From the NCBI RefSeq assembly GCF_041261205.1, contig NZ_JBGCCH010000004.1:248001-312000 (forward strand): DNA of 64,000 nucleotides, given 5' to 3'. The DNA is from Catenulispora sp. MAP5-51. Its GTDB lineage: Bacteria; Actinomycetota; Actinomycetes; Streptomycetales; Catenulisporaceae. Numbering within the stretch: position 1 is the first letter of the stretch; each line of letters opens with the position of its first letter. Of this stretch, positions 25,565 to 34,611 are shown in pieces. Made by a program: the position numbers and the translations under genes. The notes under the pieces are model-generated. The model was not told the DNA's origin and did no database searches. It saw only the letters and a program-made list of their open reading frames with translations.

Positions 25565-27082
25565 ATGACCAGCACCATCGACACCTCGAACCACACCGTC
25601 GACCAGCCCGAGGGCCCACCGCCCGACGCAGGCCGAGAACAGGCGCAAAGTCCGGCCAAGTCCAAGCTCGGCAAGGCCGTGATCCTGGCGCTGTTCGCGA
25701 TCATCGGCGCCGACATCATGGACCTGCTCGACACCACGATCATGAACATCGCCAGCCCGGTCCTGCGCACCGACCTCGGTGCCTCGACCTCGGCGCTGCA
25801 GTGGATCGTCGCCGGCTACACCCTGGCCTTCGCGGTCATGCTGACCACCGGCGGCCGGCTCGGCGACGTCTTCGGCCGCAAGCGGATGTTCATGGTCGGC
25901 ATCACCGGCTTCATGGTCGGCTCGACCCTGTGCTCGCTGGCTCAGTCCTCGGGCGAGCTGATCGGCGCGCGCATCCTGCAGGGCGCCTTCGCCGCGGTGA
26001 TGATCCCGCAGGGCCTGGGCATGCTGCGGGCGATGGTGCCGGCGGACAAGATGAACTCCGTCTTCGGCATCTTCGGCCCGATGATGGGCCTGGCCGCGAC
26101 CTTCGGCCCGATCCTGGGCGGCTGGCTGGTCGGCGCCGACCTGTTCGGGCTGAGCTGGCGGGCGATCTTCCTGGTCAACATCCCGGTCGGGATCATCGCG
26201 CTGACCTTCGGCGCCAGGGTGCTGCCGCACGACGACCACGCTCAGGGCGGGACCAAGCCCAAGCTGGACATCATCGGCATGCTGCTGGCCACCGCCGGTG
26301 TCATGCTGCTGGTCTACCCGCTGGTCCAGGGCCGCGAGTCCGGCTGGCCGGCGTGGATGTTCGCCATGATGGCCGCCTCCGTCCCGACGTTCGGCGTCTT
26401 CGCCCTGCACCAGCGGCGCCGCAACGCCGCCGGCCGCGACCCGTTCGTGGTGCCGACCGTCTTCCGCAAGCGCTCGTTCGTCAGCGGCATCGCGGTGCTG
26501 TTCTCCTTCTCGGCGGCGATGAGCGGCGTGTTCTTCGTCTACACCCTGTTCATGCAGATCGGCCTGCACTTCACCGCGCTGCACGCCGGCCTGACGATGC
26601 TGCCCTGGTCCATCGGCACCATCGCCTCCATGGGCGCCTCCCAGGCGCTGATGCCCAAGATCGGCCCGCGCCGCACGCTGCAGACCGGCATGCTGGTGAT
26701 GTCCCTCGGCACGGTGATCTCCGCGCTGCTGGTGCACAGCTACGGCGCTACCACGACCAGCGTCACGCTGATCGCCCCGCTGCTGGTCTCCGGCATGGGC
26801 ATGGGCCTGATCTTCGGCCCGATCTTCGGCAGCGTCCTGGGCGACCTGGACGACGCCGAGGTCGGCTCGGCCTCCGGCCTGCTCAACGCGATGCAGCAGC
26901 TGGCCGGCGCCTTCGGGATCGCCGCGCTGGGCACGGTGTTCTTCGACAAGGCGGGCTCGCTGATGACCAGCGTCCCGACCGCCGCGGTCCTGGTGTTCGC
27001 GATCAGCGCCGCCATCCTGGTGGTCGCCTGGGCCGTCGCGTTCTCGATGTCGAAGCACACGCAGGAGGCTGAGGGGCACTAA
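25565..27082 (+). CDS. MFS drug-efflux transporter, DHA2/EmrB-QacA family
   Basis: Proton-driven exporter of 505 aa with about 14 helices. Helix 1 motif DIMDLLDTTIMNIASPVL, motif A GRLGDVFGRKRMF (~100) and motif C-like GLAATFGPILGGWLVG mark the family. ATG 25565 follows GGAGGGGG. It is controlled in all likelihood by the divergent TetR protein through the operator array. The unusually elaborate operator suggests that expression is costly or tightly timed. The substrate is unknown. Confidence 0.92.
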   Translation: MTSTIDTSNHTVDQPEGPPPDAGREQAQSPAKSKLGKAVILALFAIIGADIMDLLDTTIMNIASPVLRTDLGASTSALQWIVAGYTLAFAVMLTTGGRLGDVFGRKRMFMVGITGFMVGSTLCSLAQSSGELIGARILQGAFAAVMIPQGLGMLRAMVPADKMNSVFGIFGPMMGLAATFGPILGGWLVGADLFGLSWRAIFLVNIPVGIIALTFGARVLPHDDHAQGGTKPKLDIIGMLLATAGVMLLVYPLVQGRESGWPAWMFAMMAASVPTFGVFALHQRRRNAAGRDPFVVPTVFRKRSFVSGIAVLFSFSAAMSGVFFVYTLFMQIGLHFTALHAGLTMLPWSIGTIASMGASQALMPKIGPRRTLQTGMLVMSLGTVISALLVHSYGATTTSVTLIAPLLVSGMGMGLIFGPIFGSVLGDLDDAEVGSASGLLNAMQQLAGAFGIAALGTVFFDKAGSLMTSVPTAAVLVFAISAAILVVAWAVAFSMSKHTQEAEGH

Positions 27083-27095
27083 GGGCAGACGCTGT

Positions 27096-27122
27096 GGGCC
27101 GGTGTCAGATGCAGACCGGCCC
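27096..27122. terminator. Hairpin shared by convergent MFS and phosphotransferase genes
   Basis: Arms 27096-27103 and 27115-27122 form an 8-bp stem. It spans the 22-bp gap and the last codons of the leftward gene and could act in both directions. Confidence 0.5.
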
Positions 27123-28256
27123 GTCCCCTCCCAGGAGTCCGAGGAAGGCCTTGCCTTCCTCGGCTCCGCTTTTAGATCGGCACAGCGTCCATGCTGCGTG
27201 GCCGAGGAACCAGTCGCGGTAGGCGATCTCGGCGTTCTTCTCGCTGCCGCCGGGGACGACCGACAGAAAGTAGTCGATCTCCGAGAGCTCGTACTCGGCG
27301 TGGCAGAGCGGGAACAGCAGCGGCAGCGCGGCGGATTCGGCGGCGCTGAGAGGCCGGACGGCCTTGTAGGCGTCCAGGAACTGCTGGAGCTGATGCGTGG
27401 ACACCGGGGCCGGGGCGCCGTCGCGCAGGCCGACCCAGTCCACGGCGAACCGCTCGATCGCGATGGCCAGGTCGTAGGCGGCGGTGGTGCGGTCGGCGAG
27501 ACCGAAGTCGAGGACCGCGGTGACGGCCGGCTGGTCGCGGCCGCTGTCCCACAACAGGTTCGTGCCGTGCCAGTCGTTGTGGGTCCACAGCGGCGCCAGG
27601 TCGTCGCGCAGCGGCGCCAGCCGCCGGTGGAAGGGGAGCATGAGGCGCTCAACGTCCGAGCGCCAATCGCGGGCCGCCAGGAAGTCTCCGAGCTGTGGCC
27701 GCTGCGCCGCGATCTGCTCGATGGCCGCGATCGGGTCCCCTGAGCCGAAGACGGAGAAGCCTGATTTCAACGGCCGCCACGGCCGGGCCGGGGCTTCGTA
27801 GCCCGCAGCGGCGGTGTGCAGGCGGGCCAGCATCGTTCCGGCGGGTGCGGCGTGATCGCTCGGGTCGTAGGGCGACCAGGAGAAGGTGCTCTGATACAGG
27901 TCCTCGCCGATGCCGAGGTTCTGGACCTCGTAGACGAAGTCGCCGCGGACTCCGGCGGTCCGGGCTTCCGGGACCGGGATCCCGCGCTCGCGCAGGTGGT
28001 CCATGAAGCCGTGCTCCTCGGCCAGCGCCTCGGGTGTGCGCAGGCCCAAGGGCAGCCGCTTCACGATCAGGCGCCGGCCGTCGGCCAGCAGGATGCGTGC
28101 CGTGGTGGACAGGGGGCGGGGACTGCGCCACTGGATCCCGGCGATCTCCTCGCCGAGGACAGCCTCGATCTCGGGCCGAGCCAGGCTCGGCCAGTCCCGC
28201 CGCACGACCGACTCCGCCCCCATCCCGAAGACGAGGTCGTCGCCGTCTTCGCTCAC
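27105..28256 (-). CDS. APH/choline-kinase-like phosphotransferase, 383 aa
   Basis: Aminoglycoside-phosphotransferase-fold kinase. The N-lobe Lys is in RRLIVKRLPLGL (~58). The Brenner motif reads HNDWHGTNLLWD, with catalytic Asp and Asn intact, and the metal-binding motif reads VLDFGLADRTTAAYDLA. The motifs are complete, so it should be active. GTG 28256 overlaps the stop of the upstream permease gene (GTGA), so the two products are made together. This suggests that the imported compound, or a product of it, is the phosphate acceptor. Drug resistance is a weaker alternative because of the linkage. Confidence 0.85.
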   Translation of the reverse strand: MSEDGDDLVFGMGAESVVRRDWPSLARPEIEAVLGEEIAGIQWRSPRPLSTTARILLADGRRLIVKRLPLGLRTPEALAEEHGFMDHLRERGIPVPEARTAGVRGDFVYEVQNLGIGEDLYQSTFSWSPYDPSDHAAPAGTMLARLHTAAAGYEAPARPWRPLKSGFSVFGSGDPIAAIEQIAAQRPQLGDFLAARDWRSDVERLMLPFHRRLAPLRDDLAPLWTHNDWHGTNLLWDSGRDQPAVTAVLDFGLADRTTAAYDLAIAIERFAVDWVGLRDGAPAPVSTHQLQQFLDAYKAVRPLSAAESAALPLLFPLCHAEYELSEIDYFLSVVPGGSEKNAEIAYRDWFLGHAAWTLCRSKSGAEEGKAFLGLLGGDGPVCI

Positions 28257-29605
28257 GCAGCCGCCCCGCGCCGCCGGTCGACCGCCACGATCGCGCCGGT
28301 GGCCAGCGCCGCCGCGGCGAAGGAGTACAGCGAGGCCGAGGCCCACCAGCCGGGGTGCACCCCGACCCAGTCCTGGACGTGCATCCAGCCGTGCACCCAC
28401 CAGTCCACCGAGCCCGGGTTCAGCACCTGGTAGACCACGAAGCCGATGGCCCACGGCAGCAGCATGACCGGCCGTGCCGGGGAGCGCTCGGACAGGTCCC
28501 AGCGGCCCTGGCGGCCTCGACCCAGGAAGTAGTCGACGCCGAGCACCGCGGCCAGCGGCACGAACACCGAGCCGATCAGCCCCAGGAAGTTGGAGAAGCC
28601 GCCGAGGTCGTGGACGAACAGCGCGATCACCGTCACCAGCACGCCGACCCCGCCGGCCAGGATCCGCCGGTCCACCCGGGGCAGCAGGTTCTGGATCGAC
28701 ATCGCGGTGGAGTACACGTTGGCGAAGGACTGGTCCGACTCGCGCAGCACCAGCACCAGGAAGAACAGCCAGCCGGCGGTCACGCCGAGCATGGTGTGGA
28801 AGACATCGGCGTTCGGCGCCTGCAGCAGCGCCACGATGCCGATCGCGTAGCACCAGAACTGCGTGATGCTGTAGCCCAGCACCGCCGCGCCGCCGGCCTG
28901 GCGGGAGCTGCGCGCGTGCCGCATGTAGTCGGCGGCCATCGGCAGGAAGGACACCGACAGCGCCAGCGCGGCGTCCACGGCCGGGAAGAAGCCGCTCCAG
29001 GAGGTGCCGGTCTGGTGCGGGATCGGGTTCCGCAGCAGCTGGACCGTGAAGTAGAGCATGGCCACCGCGACCGCGCCGGTCACGTACTTGCGCAGGACGC
29101 GCAGCACCGACAGCGGCCAGATCGCCATCGACGTGCACAGCGCCCCGGCGGCCAGTACCACCAGCGGGCGCGGGATGACGTGGGTGTGGGGCATGGCGTA
29201 CACGCCCTGCGCGATGACCGTGATCTCGTACACGCCCCAGCCGATGAGCTGGAAGATGTTCGCCAGGCTCGGCAGCCAGGACAGCTTGGTGCCGAACAGG
29301 CCGCGCAGCACCGCCATCGACGGCGCGCCGGTGCGGGTGCCGACGACGCCGGCCAGCGCGGTCATCATCATGCCGACGACCGTGCCCAGCGCGAGGGCCA
29401 GCAGCGAGGCCGGGACGGGCAGCGGCGAGTAGCCGGTGGGGATCAGGACCACCGCGGCGGAGGAGAACCCGATCAGGCTGACGCCCAGGTTCGCCCAGAA
29501 CGCGGCCTGGTCGCTGAAGGACAGAGTGCGCGGCGCCTCGGTGGTGAGGAGCAGCGGCGCCTCGGCGGCGGGGGCGGCGTCGGCCGACGTGGTGGTGGTC
29601 GTCAT
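28253..29605 (-). CDS. NCS1-family purine/cytosine-type permease
   Basis: Twelve-helix cation symporter of about 450 aa, related to cytosine/purine/hydantoin/thiamine-precursor permeases. Key stretches are SFSDQAAFWANLGVSL, TGAPSMAVLRGLFGTKLSW, LPMAADYMRHAR and LGVDYFLGR near the end. ATG 29605 is preferred over ATG 29617: a TACTAT -10-like box overlaps the upstream ATG, which would leave it outside the mRNA. It is the first gene of an operon with the kinase and is divergent from a PucR regulator, a class often tied to purine or amine catabolism. The substrate is not determined. Confidence 0.87.
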   Translation of the reverse strand: MTTTTTSADAAPAAEAPLLLTTEAPRTLSFSDQAAFWANLGVSLIGFSSAAVVLIPTGYSPLPVPASLLALALGTVVGMMMTALAGVVGTRTGAPSMAVLRGLFGTKLSWLPSLANIFQLIGWGVYEITVIAQGVYAMPHTHVIPRPLVVLAAGALCTSMAIWPLSVLRVLRKYVTGAVAVAMLYFTVQLLRNPIPHQTGTSWSGFFPAVDAALALSVSFLPMAADYMRHARSSRQAGGAAVLGYSITQFWCYAIGIVALLQAPNADVFHTMLGVTAGWLFFLVLVLRESDQSFANVYSTAMSIQNLLPRVDRRILAGGVGVLVTVIALFVHDLGGFSNFLGLIGSVFVPLAAVLGVDYFLGRGRQGRWDLSERSPARPVMLLPWAIGFVVYQVLNPGSVDWWVHGWMHVQDWVGVHPGWWASASLYSFAAAALATGAIVAVDRRRGAAA

Positions 29606-29694
29606 AGCGTGCTTCATAGTACGGGGAGGAGCACCGCTGTTCGAAGGGCGATCAGCGGCGATGCCCGCCGGGACCGGCGACGTAGGCTGGGGCT

Positions 29695-31143
29695 GTGCCC
29701 CCGACGATCGCCTCCCTGCTCGCCGACCGACCTCTGGGCCTGCGTCTGCTCACCACCGAGGGGCCGGCCGGGGACACCTCGCGCGAGGTGCGGTGGGTGC
29801 ACACCACGGAGCTGAACGACCCGGCGCCGTTCCTGGAGGGCGGCGAGCTGCTGCTGACCACGGGGATGCGCCTGGCCGACCCGGGGTTCGATCTGGAGGC
29901 CTTCCTGTCGGGGCTGGTGCGGGCCGGGGTCGCTGGCCTGGGGTTCGGCGTCGGGCTGAACAACGCCTCGGTGCCCGAGCGCTTCGCCGCCGCCGCGTCG
30001 GCGCACGGCCTGCCGGTGCTGGAGGTGCCGAAGGCGACGCCGTTCATCGCGATCGCCAAGTCGGTGTCCAAGGCGCTGGCGGCCGAGGAATACCGCGCCA
30101 TCACCGAGGGGTACCGGACCCAGCAGGACCTGGTGAAGTCGGCGCTGGCCCACGAGCCGCAGCGCTCGCTGGTGCGCTCGCTCGTGCGCGGCCTGGGGCC
30201 CGGCGCGTGGGCGGTGCTGGCCGCCGCCGACGGCTCGGTCCTGCACAGCGCGGGACCGGTGCCCGGGCTGGACCTCGCGCCGGAGCTGGCCCGGCTGCGC
30301 GGCCACACGCTGCCCAGCAGTTCCTCGATCCTCACCGAGTCAGGGCACGTCGAGGTGCACGCGCTCGGCGCCGGCAAGCGGGTCAGGGGCTTCCTTTCGG
30401 TCGGACTGCTGGAGCGCACCAGCGGGCCGGACACGACCGGCCGCCAGATCCTGGCCGTCGCGCTCACCCTGCTCACCCTCGGGGTCGAGCAGCCGACCAA
30501 GGACGTGACCGTCGCCGAGCTGACGCTGCGCCGCGCGGTGGTGCGGCTGCTGCTGGCCGGCCACGTCGACGCCGCGCACGAGGCCGCGGGGGAGCTGCGG
30601 GTGCCGTTGCCGCCCGAGCCGGTGCGCGTCGCGCGCGACTCGGTGCGCGACGAGGCGGTGTCCGACCGGGAGTTCGTGCTCGAAGAGGACGGCGAGCGCG
30701 TGCTGGTCGCCCCGGCCGACTTCGAGGGCTTCACCGGCGGCGTGTCGGACGCGATCGGCTACGCCGATTTCGGGCGCGCCTACCGGCAGGCCGGCGAGGC
30801 GCTGGCGACGGCGCGCAAGACCGGCCGGCCGGCGGTGTACTTCGCCGAGTCCGGCTCGGGGCTCGCGGCACTGTTCGAGGACCAGGGCGTCCGGGACTTC
30901 GCGGCCGGCGTGCTGCGGCCGCTGGTCGAGGCGGACCGCTCGGAGCTGGTGCCGACGCTGCGCGCCTGGCTGGCGCACAACGGCCAGTGGGACTCGGCGG
31001 CCGCGGAACTCGGGGTGCACCGGCACACGGTGCGAGCCCGGATCGCGCGGGCCGGGGAGCTGCTGGGGAAGGACCTGACCGCCGCCGATTCGGCCGACGC
31101 GCGGATGGAGCTGTGGCTGGCGCTGCGGGTGCGCGAGGGGTAG
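29695..31143 (+). CDS. PucR family transcriptional regulator
   Basis: 482-aa activator/repressor. The N-terminal PucR domain (~1-125: TIASLLADRPLGLRLLT, WVHTTELNDPAPFLEGGELLLTTGM) is followed by a GGDEF-like middle part and a C-terminal HTH_30 domain (~425-480: WDSAAAELGVHRHTVRARIARAGELLG). GTG 29695 has TAGGCT at 29683-29688, 6 nt upstream, and no ribosome binding site. It is divergent from the NCS1 permease/kinase operon across 90 bp and is its likely regulator. Confidence 0.9.
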   Translation: MPPTIASLLADRPLGLRLLTTEGPAGDTSREVRWVHTTELNDPAPFLEGGELLLTTGMRLADPGFDLEAFLSGLVRAGVAGLGFGVGLNNASVPERFAAAASAHGLPVLEVPKATPFIAIAKSVSKALAAEEYRAITEGYRTQQDLVKSALAHEPQRSLVRSLVRGLGPGAWAVLAAADGSVLHSAGPVPGLDLAPELARLRGHTLPSSSSILTESGHVEVHALGAGKRVRGFLSVGLLERTSGPDTTGRQILAVALTLLTLGVEQPTKDVTVAELTLRRAVVRLLLAGHVDAAHEAAGELRVPLPPEPVRVARDSVRDEAVSDREFVLEEDGERVLVAPADFEGFTGGVSDAIGYADFGRAYRQAGEALATARKTGRPAVYFAESGSGLAALFEDQGVRDFAAGVLRPLVEADRSELVPTLRAWLAHNGQWDSAAAELGVHRHTVRARIARAGELLGKDLTAADSADARMELWLALRVREG

Positions 31144-31203
31144 CAGCAGCGGGACAGAGGAAATGCAGTCGCACGGCCGCACCCGACGTGGTTGGGTCGG
31201 AGG

Positions 31204-31917
31204 ATGGCCGCTCAGCTTGTCGCCCTCTGCGTCGACGCGCACGATCCGCTCAAGCTGGCCCGGTTCTGGGGCGGCGTCCTGGGCTGGCAGCAGGCTGACG
31301 ATCGTGACGGCTTCGCATTGATCCCGGACGACGACACCGGGTTCCGTCTCAGGTTCCTGCCCTCCGAGGCGGAGAAGGACCGGCAGAACCAGATGCACTT
31401 CGATCTGACGAGCGCTTCCCCCGAGACGCAGCAGCGGACGGTCGCGCGGGCGCTCGAACTCGGCGGGCGGCATCACGACGTCGGGCAGGGGCCGGACGCG
31501 ACGCACGTGGTGCTCGCCGATCCGGAGGGCAACGAGTTCTGCGTGATCGCGGCGGGGAACAAGTTCCTGGCCGAGTGCGGGTTCGTCGGGGCTCTGGCGA
31601 GCGACGGTTCGCAGCAGGTCGGGTACTTCTGGAGCCGGGCGCTGGACTGGCCGCTGGTGTGGGACCAGGACGAGGAGACCGCGATCCGCTCGCCGCACGG
31701 CGGTCCGAAGATCACCTGGGGCGGCCCGCCCTTCACGCCGAAGACCGGGCGGAACCGGCTGCGCTTCGACCTCGCCGCCGACGGTGACCTGGACACGGAG
31801 CTCGACCGGCTCGTCCGGCTCGGCGCCGCCCGCGCCGACTCGGGCTCCGGTCCAGGTCCGCAGGGCGAAGTCGAGATGGCCGATCCGGATGGCAACGAGT
31901 TCACCGTGTGGCCCTGA
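31204..31917 (+). CDS. VOC (glyoxalase-like) tandem-domain protein
   Basis: 237 aa made of two glyoxalase-like halves. Each ends with the family hallmark DP(E/D)GNEF: ADPEGNEFCV (~105) and ADPDGNEFTVWP (end). The first half begins LVALCVDAHDPLKLARFWGGVLGW. Such Glyoxalase_6-type proteins include antibiotic-sequestering and metal-dependent enzymes; this one is not assigned. ATG 31204 is used although the purine-rich GGAGG touches it directly, so initiation could be weak or start at TTG 31192. Confidence 0.8.
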   Translation: MAAQLVALCVDAHDPLKLARFWGGVLGWQQADDRDGFALIPDDDTGFRLRFLPSEAEKDRQNQMHFDLTSASPETQQRTVARALELGGRHHDVGQGPDATHVVLADPEGNEFCVIAAGNKFLAECGFVGALASDGSQQVGYFWSRALDWPLVWDQDEETAIRSPHGGPKITWGGPPFTPKTGRNRLRFDLAADGDLDTELDRLVRLGAARADSGSGPGPQGEVEMADPDGNEFTVWP

Positions 31918-31991
31918 TGGCACAGCCGCCCCCGCCGACTGGCCACCGCGTACACCGGCGGGATCCCCTGCCCGCGCCTACCCTGAATTCC

Positions 31992-33437
31992 ATGACTGAG
32001 CAGGCAACGCCGTTCTGGATCGCGGGTAAGCAGGTCGCGGGGACCGACAGCTACGAGGTGCGCTCGCCGTATGACGGCCGCCTGGTGGCGACGGTCTCGG
32101 TGCCGACCGAGGAGCAGGTGGAGGAGGCCGTGGCGGCGGCCGTCGCGTCCGCCAAGGAGACCGCCGACCAGCCCGCCTTCGTCCGCGCGGCCGCGCTGGA
32201 CCACGTCTCCCGGCGCATCGCCGAGCGCGCCGAGGAGATCGCGGCGATCATCACCGCCGAGAACGGCAAGCCCCTGAAGTGGGCCAGGGCCGAGGTCGGC
32301 CGCGCCGTCTCGGTCTTCCGCTGGGCCGCCGAGGAGGCGCGCCGCTTCAACGGCGAGCTGCAGCGCCTGGACACCGACGCGAACGCCGCCGGGCGCACCG
32401 CCATCACGCGGCGCTTCGCGCGCGGGCCGGTGCTGGGGATCGCGCCGTTCAACTTCCCGCTGAACCTGGTGGCGCACAAGGTCGCGCCGGCGATCGCGGT
32501 GGGCGCGCCGATCGTGCTCAAGCCCGCGCCGGCCACGCCGCTGAGCGCGCTGCTGCTGGGCGAGCTGCTGGCCGAGACCGACCTGCCGGCCGGGTCGTGG
32601 TCGGTGCTGCCGGTGCCGAACGACCGGATGGCCGCCCTGACCGCCGACCCGCGGCTGCCGGTGGTCAGCTTCACCGGCTCCGGCCCGGTCGGCGCGATGA
32701 TCGAGGCACAGGTGCCGCACAAGCACGTCACGCTGGAGCTCGGCGGCAACGCCGCGGCCGTGGTGATGGCCGACTACTCCTCGGAGAAGGACCTGGACTG
32801 GGCCGCGCAGCGGATCGCCGCCTTCTCCAACTACCAGGCCGGGCAGTCCTGCATCTCGGTGCAGCGGGTGTTCGCCGACCGCGCGGTGTACGACAAGCTG
32901 GTCGAGAAGGTCGTCAAGGCGGTCGAGGCGCAGAAGACCGGCGACCCGGCCGACGGCGCCACCGACGTCGGCCCGATGATCAACACCGCCGCCGCCGAGC
33001 GCGTCGAGGCCTGGGTCGAGGAGGCCGTCGGCGCCGGCGCCACCCTGCTCACCGGCGGCGGCCGCGACGGTGCCAGCTACGAGCCCACCGTCATCGCCGG
33101 GGCCCCGAGCCACGCCAAGGTGGTGACCGAGGAGGTCTTCGGTCCGGTGCTGGTGGTCCGCGCCTTCGACGGCGCGGACGAGGCGGTCCGGCTGGTCAAC
33201 GACTCGCAGTTCGGCCTGCAGGCCGGCGTCTTCACCAACGACCTGCACACCGCCTTCCGCATGCACCGCGATCTGGAGGTCGGCGGGGTCGTGATCGGCG
33301 ACGCCCCCAGTTTCCGCGCGGATCAGATGCCGTACGGTGGTGTGAAGGGCTCCGGTGTGGGCCGCGAAGGCGTCAAGTACGCCATGGAGGACTACACATA
33401 TGAGCGCGTGCTGGTGCTGACCGGGATCGACCTGTAG
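31992..33437 (+). CDS. NAD(P)-dependent aldehyde dehydrogenase
   Basis: Class 3-like ALDH of 481 aa. The Rossmann/cofactor region includes GIAPFNFPLNLVAHKVAPA and VSFTGSGPVGA. The general base Glu is in LELGGNAA (~255), the nucleophile Cys in YQAGQSCISVQR (~290) and the end motif in EEVFGPVL. Substrate candidates include lactaldehyde, succinate semialdehyde or phosphonoacetaldehyde; nothing nearby decides. ATG 31992 has TACCCT at 31979-31984, 7 nt upstream, which indicates a leaderless transcript. Confidence 0.9.
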   Translation: MTEQATPFWIAGKQVAGTDSYEVRSPYDGRLVATVSVPTEEQVEEAVAAAVASAKETADQPAFVRAAALDHVSRRIAERAEEIAAIITAENGKPLKWARAEVGRAVSVFRWAAEEARRFNGELQRLDTDANAAGRTAITRRFARGPVLGIAPFNFPLNLVAHKVAPAIAVGAPIVLKPAPATPLSALLLGELLAETDLPAGSWSVLPVPNDRMAALTADPRLPVVSFTGSGPVGAMIEAQVPHKHVTLELGGNAAAVVMADYSSEKDLDWAAQRIAAFSNYQAGQSCISVQRVFADRAVYDKLVEKVVKAVEAQKTGDPADGATDVGPMINTAAAERVEAWVEEAVGAGATLLTGGGRDGASYEPTVIAGAPSHAKVVTEEVFGPVLVVRAFDGADEAVRLVNDSQFGLQAGVFTNDLHTAFRMHRDLEVGGVVIGDAPSFRADQMPYGGVKGSGVGREGVKYAMEDYTYERVLVLTGIDL

Positions 33438-33473
33438 CGATCCCGATAGGCAGATACAGACCGGCGCACGTTC

Positions 33474-33511
33474 GGCCCCCTGATCCGACTCCCTCACCGG
33501 ATCAGGGGGCC
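33474..33511 (+). terminator. Hairpin after the aldehyde dehydrogenase gene
   Basis: A perfect 14-bp stem (33474-33487 with 33498-33511) with a 10-nt loop lies 36 bp past the stop, between convergent genes. Confidence 0.75.
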
Positions 33512-33564
33512 ACTTCATGTTCCGGCGTCCCCCTCCGACGCCGGACGCGGGGCTTGTGCGCCGC

Positions 33565-34491
33565 CTACTTCCCCGCCGCCTCGATGTCCGCCTTCACGCC
33601 CTCGTGGAACGACGGGTACTGCGGCTGCCACCCCAGCTGCTCCTTGGCCTTGGCGTTGCTGATGATCCAGCGGCCGGTGATGAAGCAGTTCAGGTAGGGC
33701 ATCGGCTTGGTCATCCAGGCCGGGAGGGTGCGCGGGGTCTTCGTCTGGAAGGCCGTCGCGATCTCCAGCGCCACGTTCGCGAACTGCGTCGGGGTGTCGT
33801 CCACGACGTTGTACGCCTCGCCGCCGTTGCCCCGCTCCAGCGCGGCCACGGTGGCGCTCGCCGCGTCGGCGAGGTGGATGAAGGAGTTGGTGCCGGCCTT
33901 GACGATCGGGAGCTTTCCGGCCTTGAGGATCTCCACCGAGGAGTAGGTCGCCTCGGCGCCGTAGAACAGGCCGTAGCGCAGGGCGATGCCGTCGATGCCG
34001 GGCTCGGAGAAGGCGATCTGCTCGTTGCGGAGCATCGCGTCGCCGTGCCGGGCGAACGCCTTGCGCGGGGAGGGGCCGAAGAAGGCGTCCTCGGTGATCG
34101 GGGCCGCGCCGAGGTCGCCGTAGCCGTAGCCGAAGATCATCGACTGGGTCAGGAAGCGGTGGGCGCCGGTGGCCTTGGCCGCCGCCATCAGGTTCTCGGT
34201 GCCGACCGTGCGCAGGGCGTTGGTGACGTCCATGTCCTTGTTGCGCATCGGCGGCTTCTTCAGAGCCGTCAGCTGGCTGATGACCGCGTCGAAACGCTGA
34301 CCCCGGACTGCGGCGAGCAGTCCGTCGCGGTCCATGACGTCGGCGACCTCCGCGCCGGCGCCCATGGCCTCGATCGCGCGGACGCCGTCGGGGGTGCGGG
34401 TGATGCCGACCACCTCGTGGCCCGCGGCGATCAGGGCCGGGGTGAGGACGCGGCCGAAGACGCCGCTGGCACCGGCGAGCAGGATACGCAT
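33565..34491 (-). CDS. NAD-dependent epimerase/dehydratase family protein
   Basis: Extended-SDR/atypical-SDR protein of 308 aa. The N-terminal Rossmann motif is MRILLAGASGVFGRVL. No classical YxxxK triad is evident: the region around residue 120 has SMIFGYGYGD. It may therefore be an NmrA/epimerase-like member rather than a standard epimerase. ATG 34491 follows AAGGAG. It lies 120 bp downstream of the SigJ-type sigma factor gene in the same direction and may be part of that regulon. Confidence 0.8.
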   Translation of the reverse strand: MRILLAGASGVFGRVLTPALIAAGHEVVGITRTPDGVRAIEAMGAGAEVADVMDRDGLLAAVRGQRFDAVISQLTALKKPPMRNKDMDVTNALRTVGTENLMAAAKATGAHRFLTQSMIFGYGYGDLGAAPITEDAFFGPSPRKAFARHGDAMLRNEQIAFSEPGIDGIALRYGLFYGAEATYSSVEILKAGKLPIVKAGTNSFIHLADAASATVAALERGNGGEAYNVVDDTPTQFANVALEIATAFQTKTPRTLPAWMTKPMPYLNCFITGRWIISNAKAKEQLGWQPQYPSFHEGVKADIEAAGK

Positions 34492-34611
34492 GGTGAGCTC
34501 CTTGGAATCGGCTCGGCGGCTCTCTCCGCCGTTCTCGATGGCAAGGACGGGCCCGGTCCGGGATCTGTGACACGGGCCCCTGTGACCTGCGTCACGGAGC
34601 GTGATCCCAGG

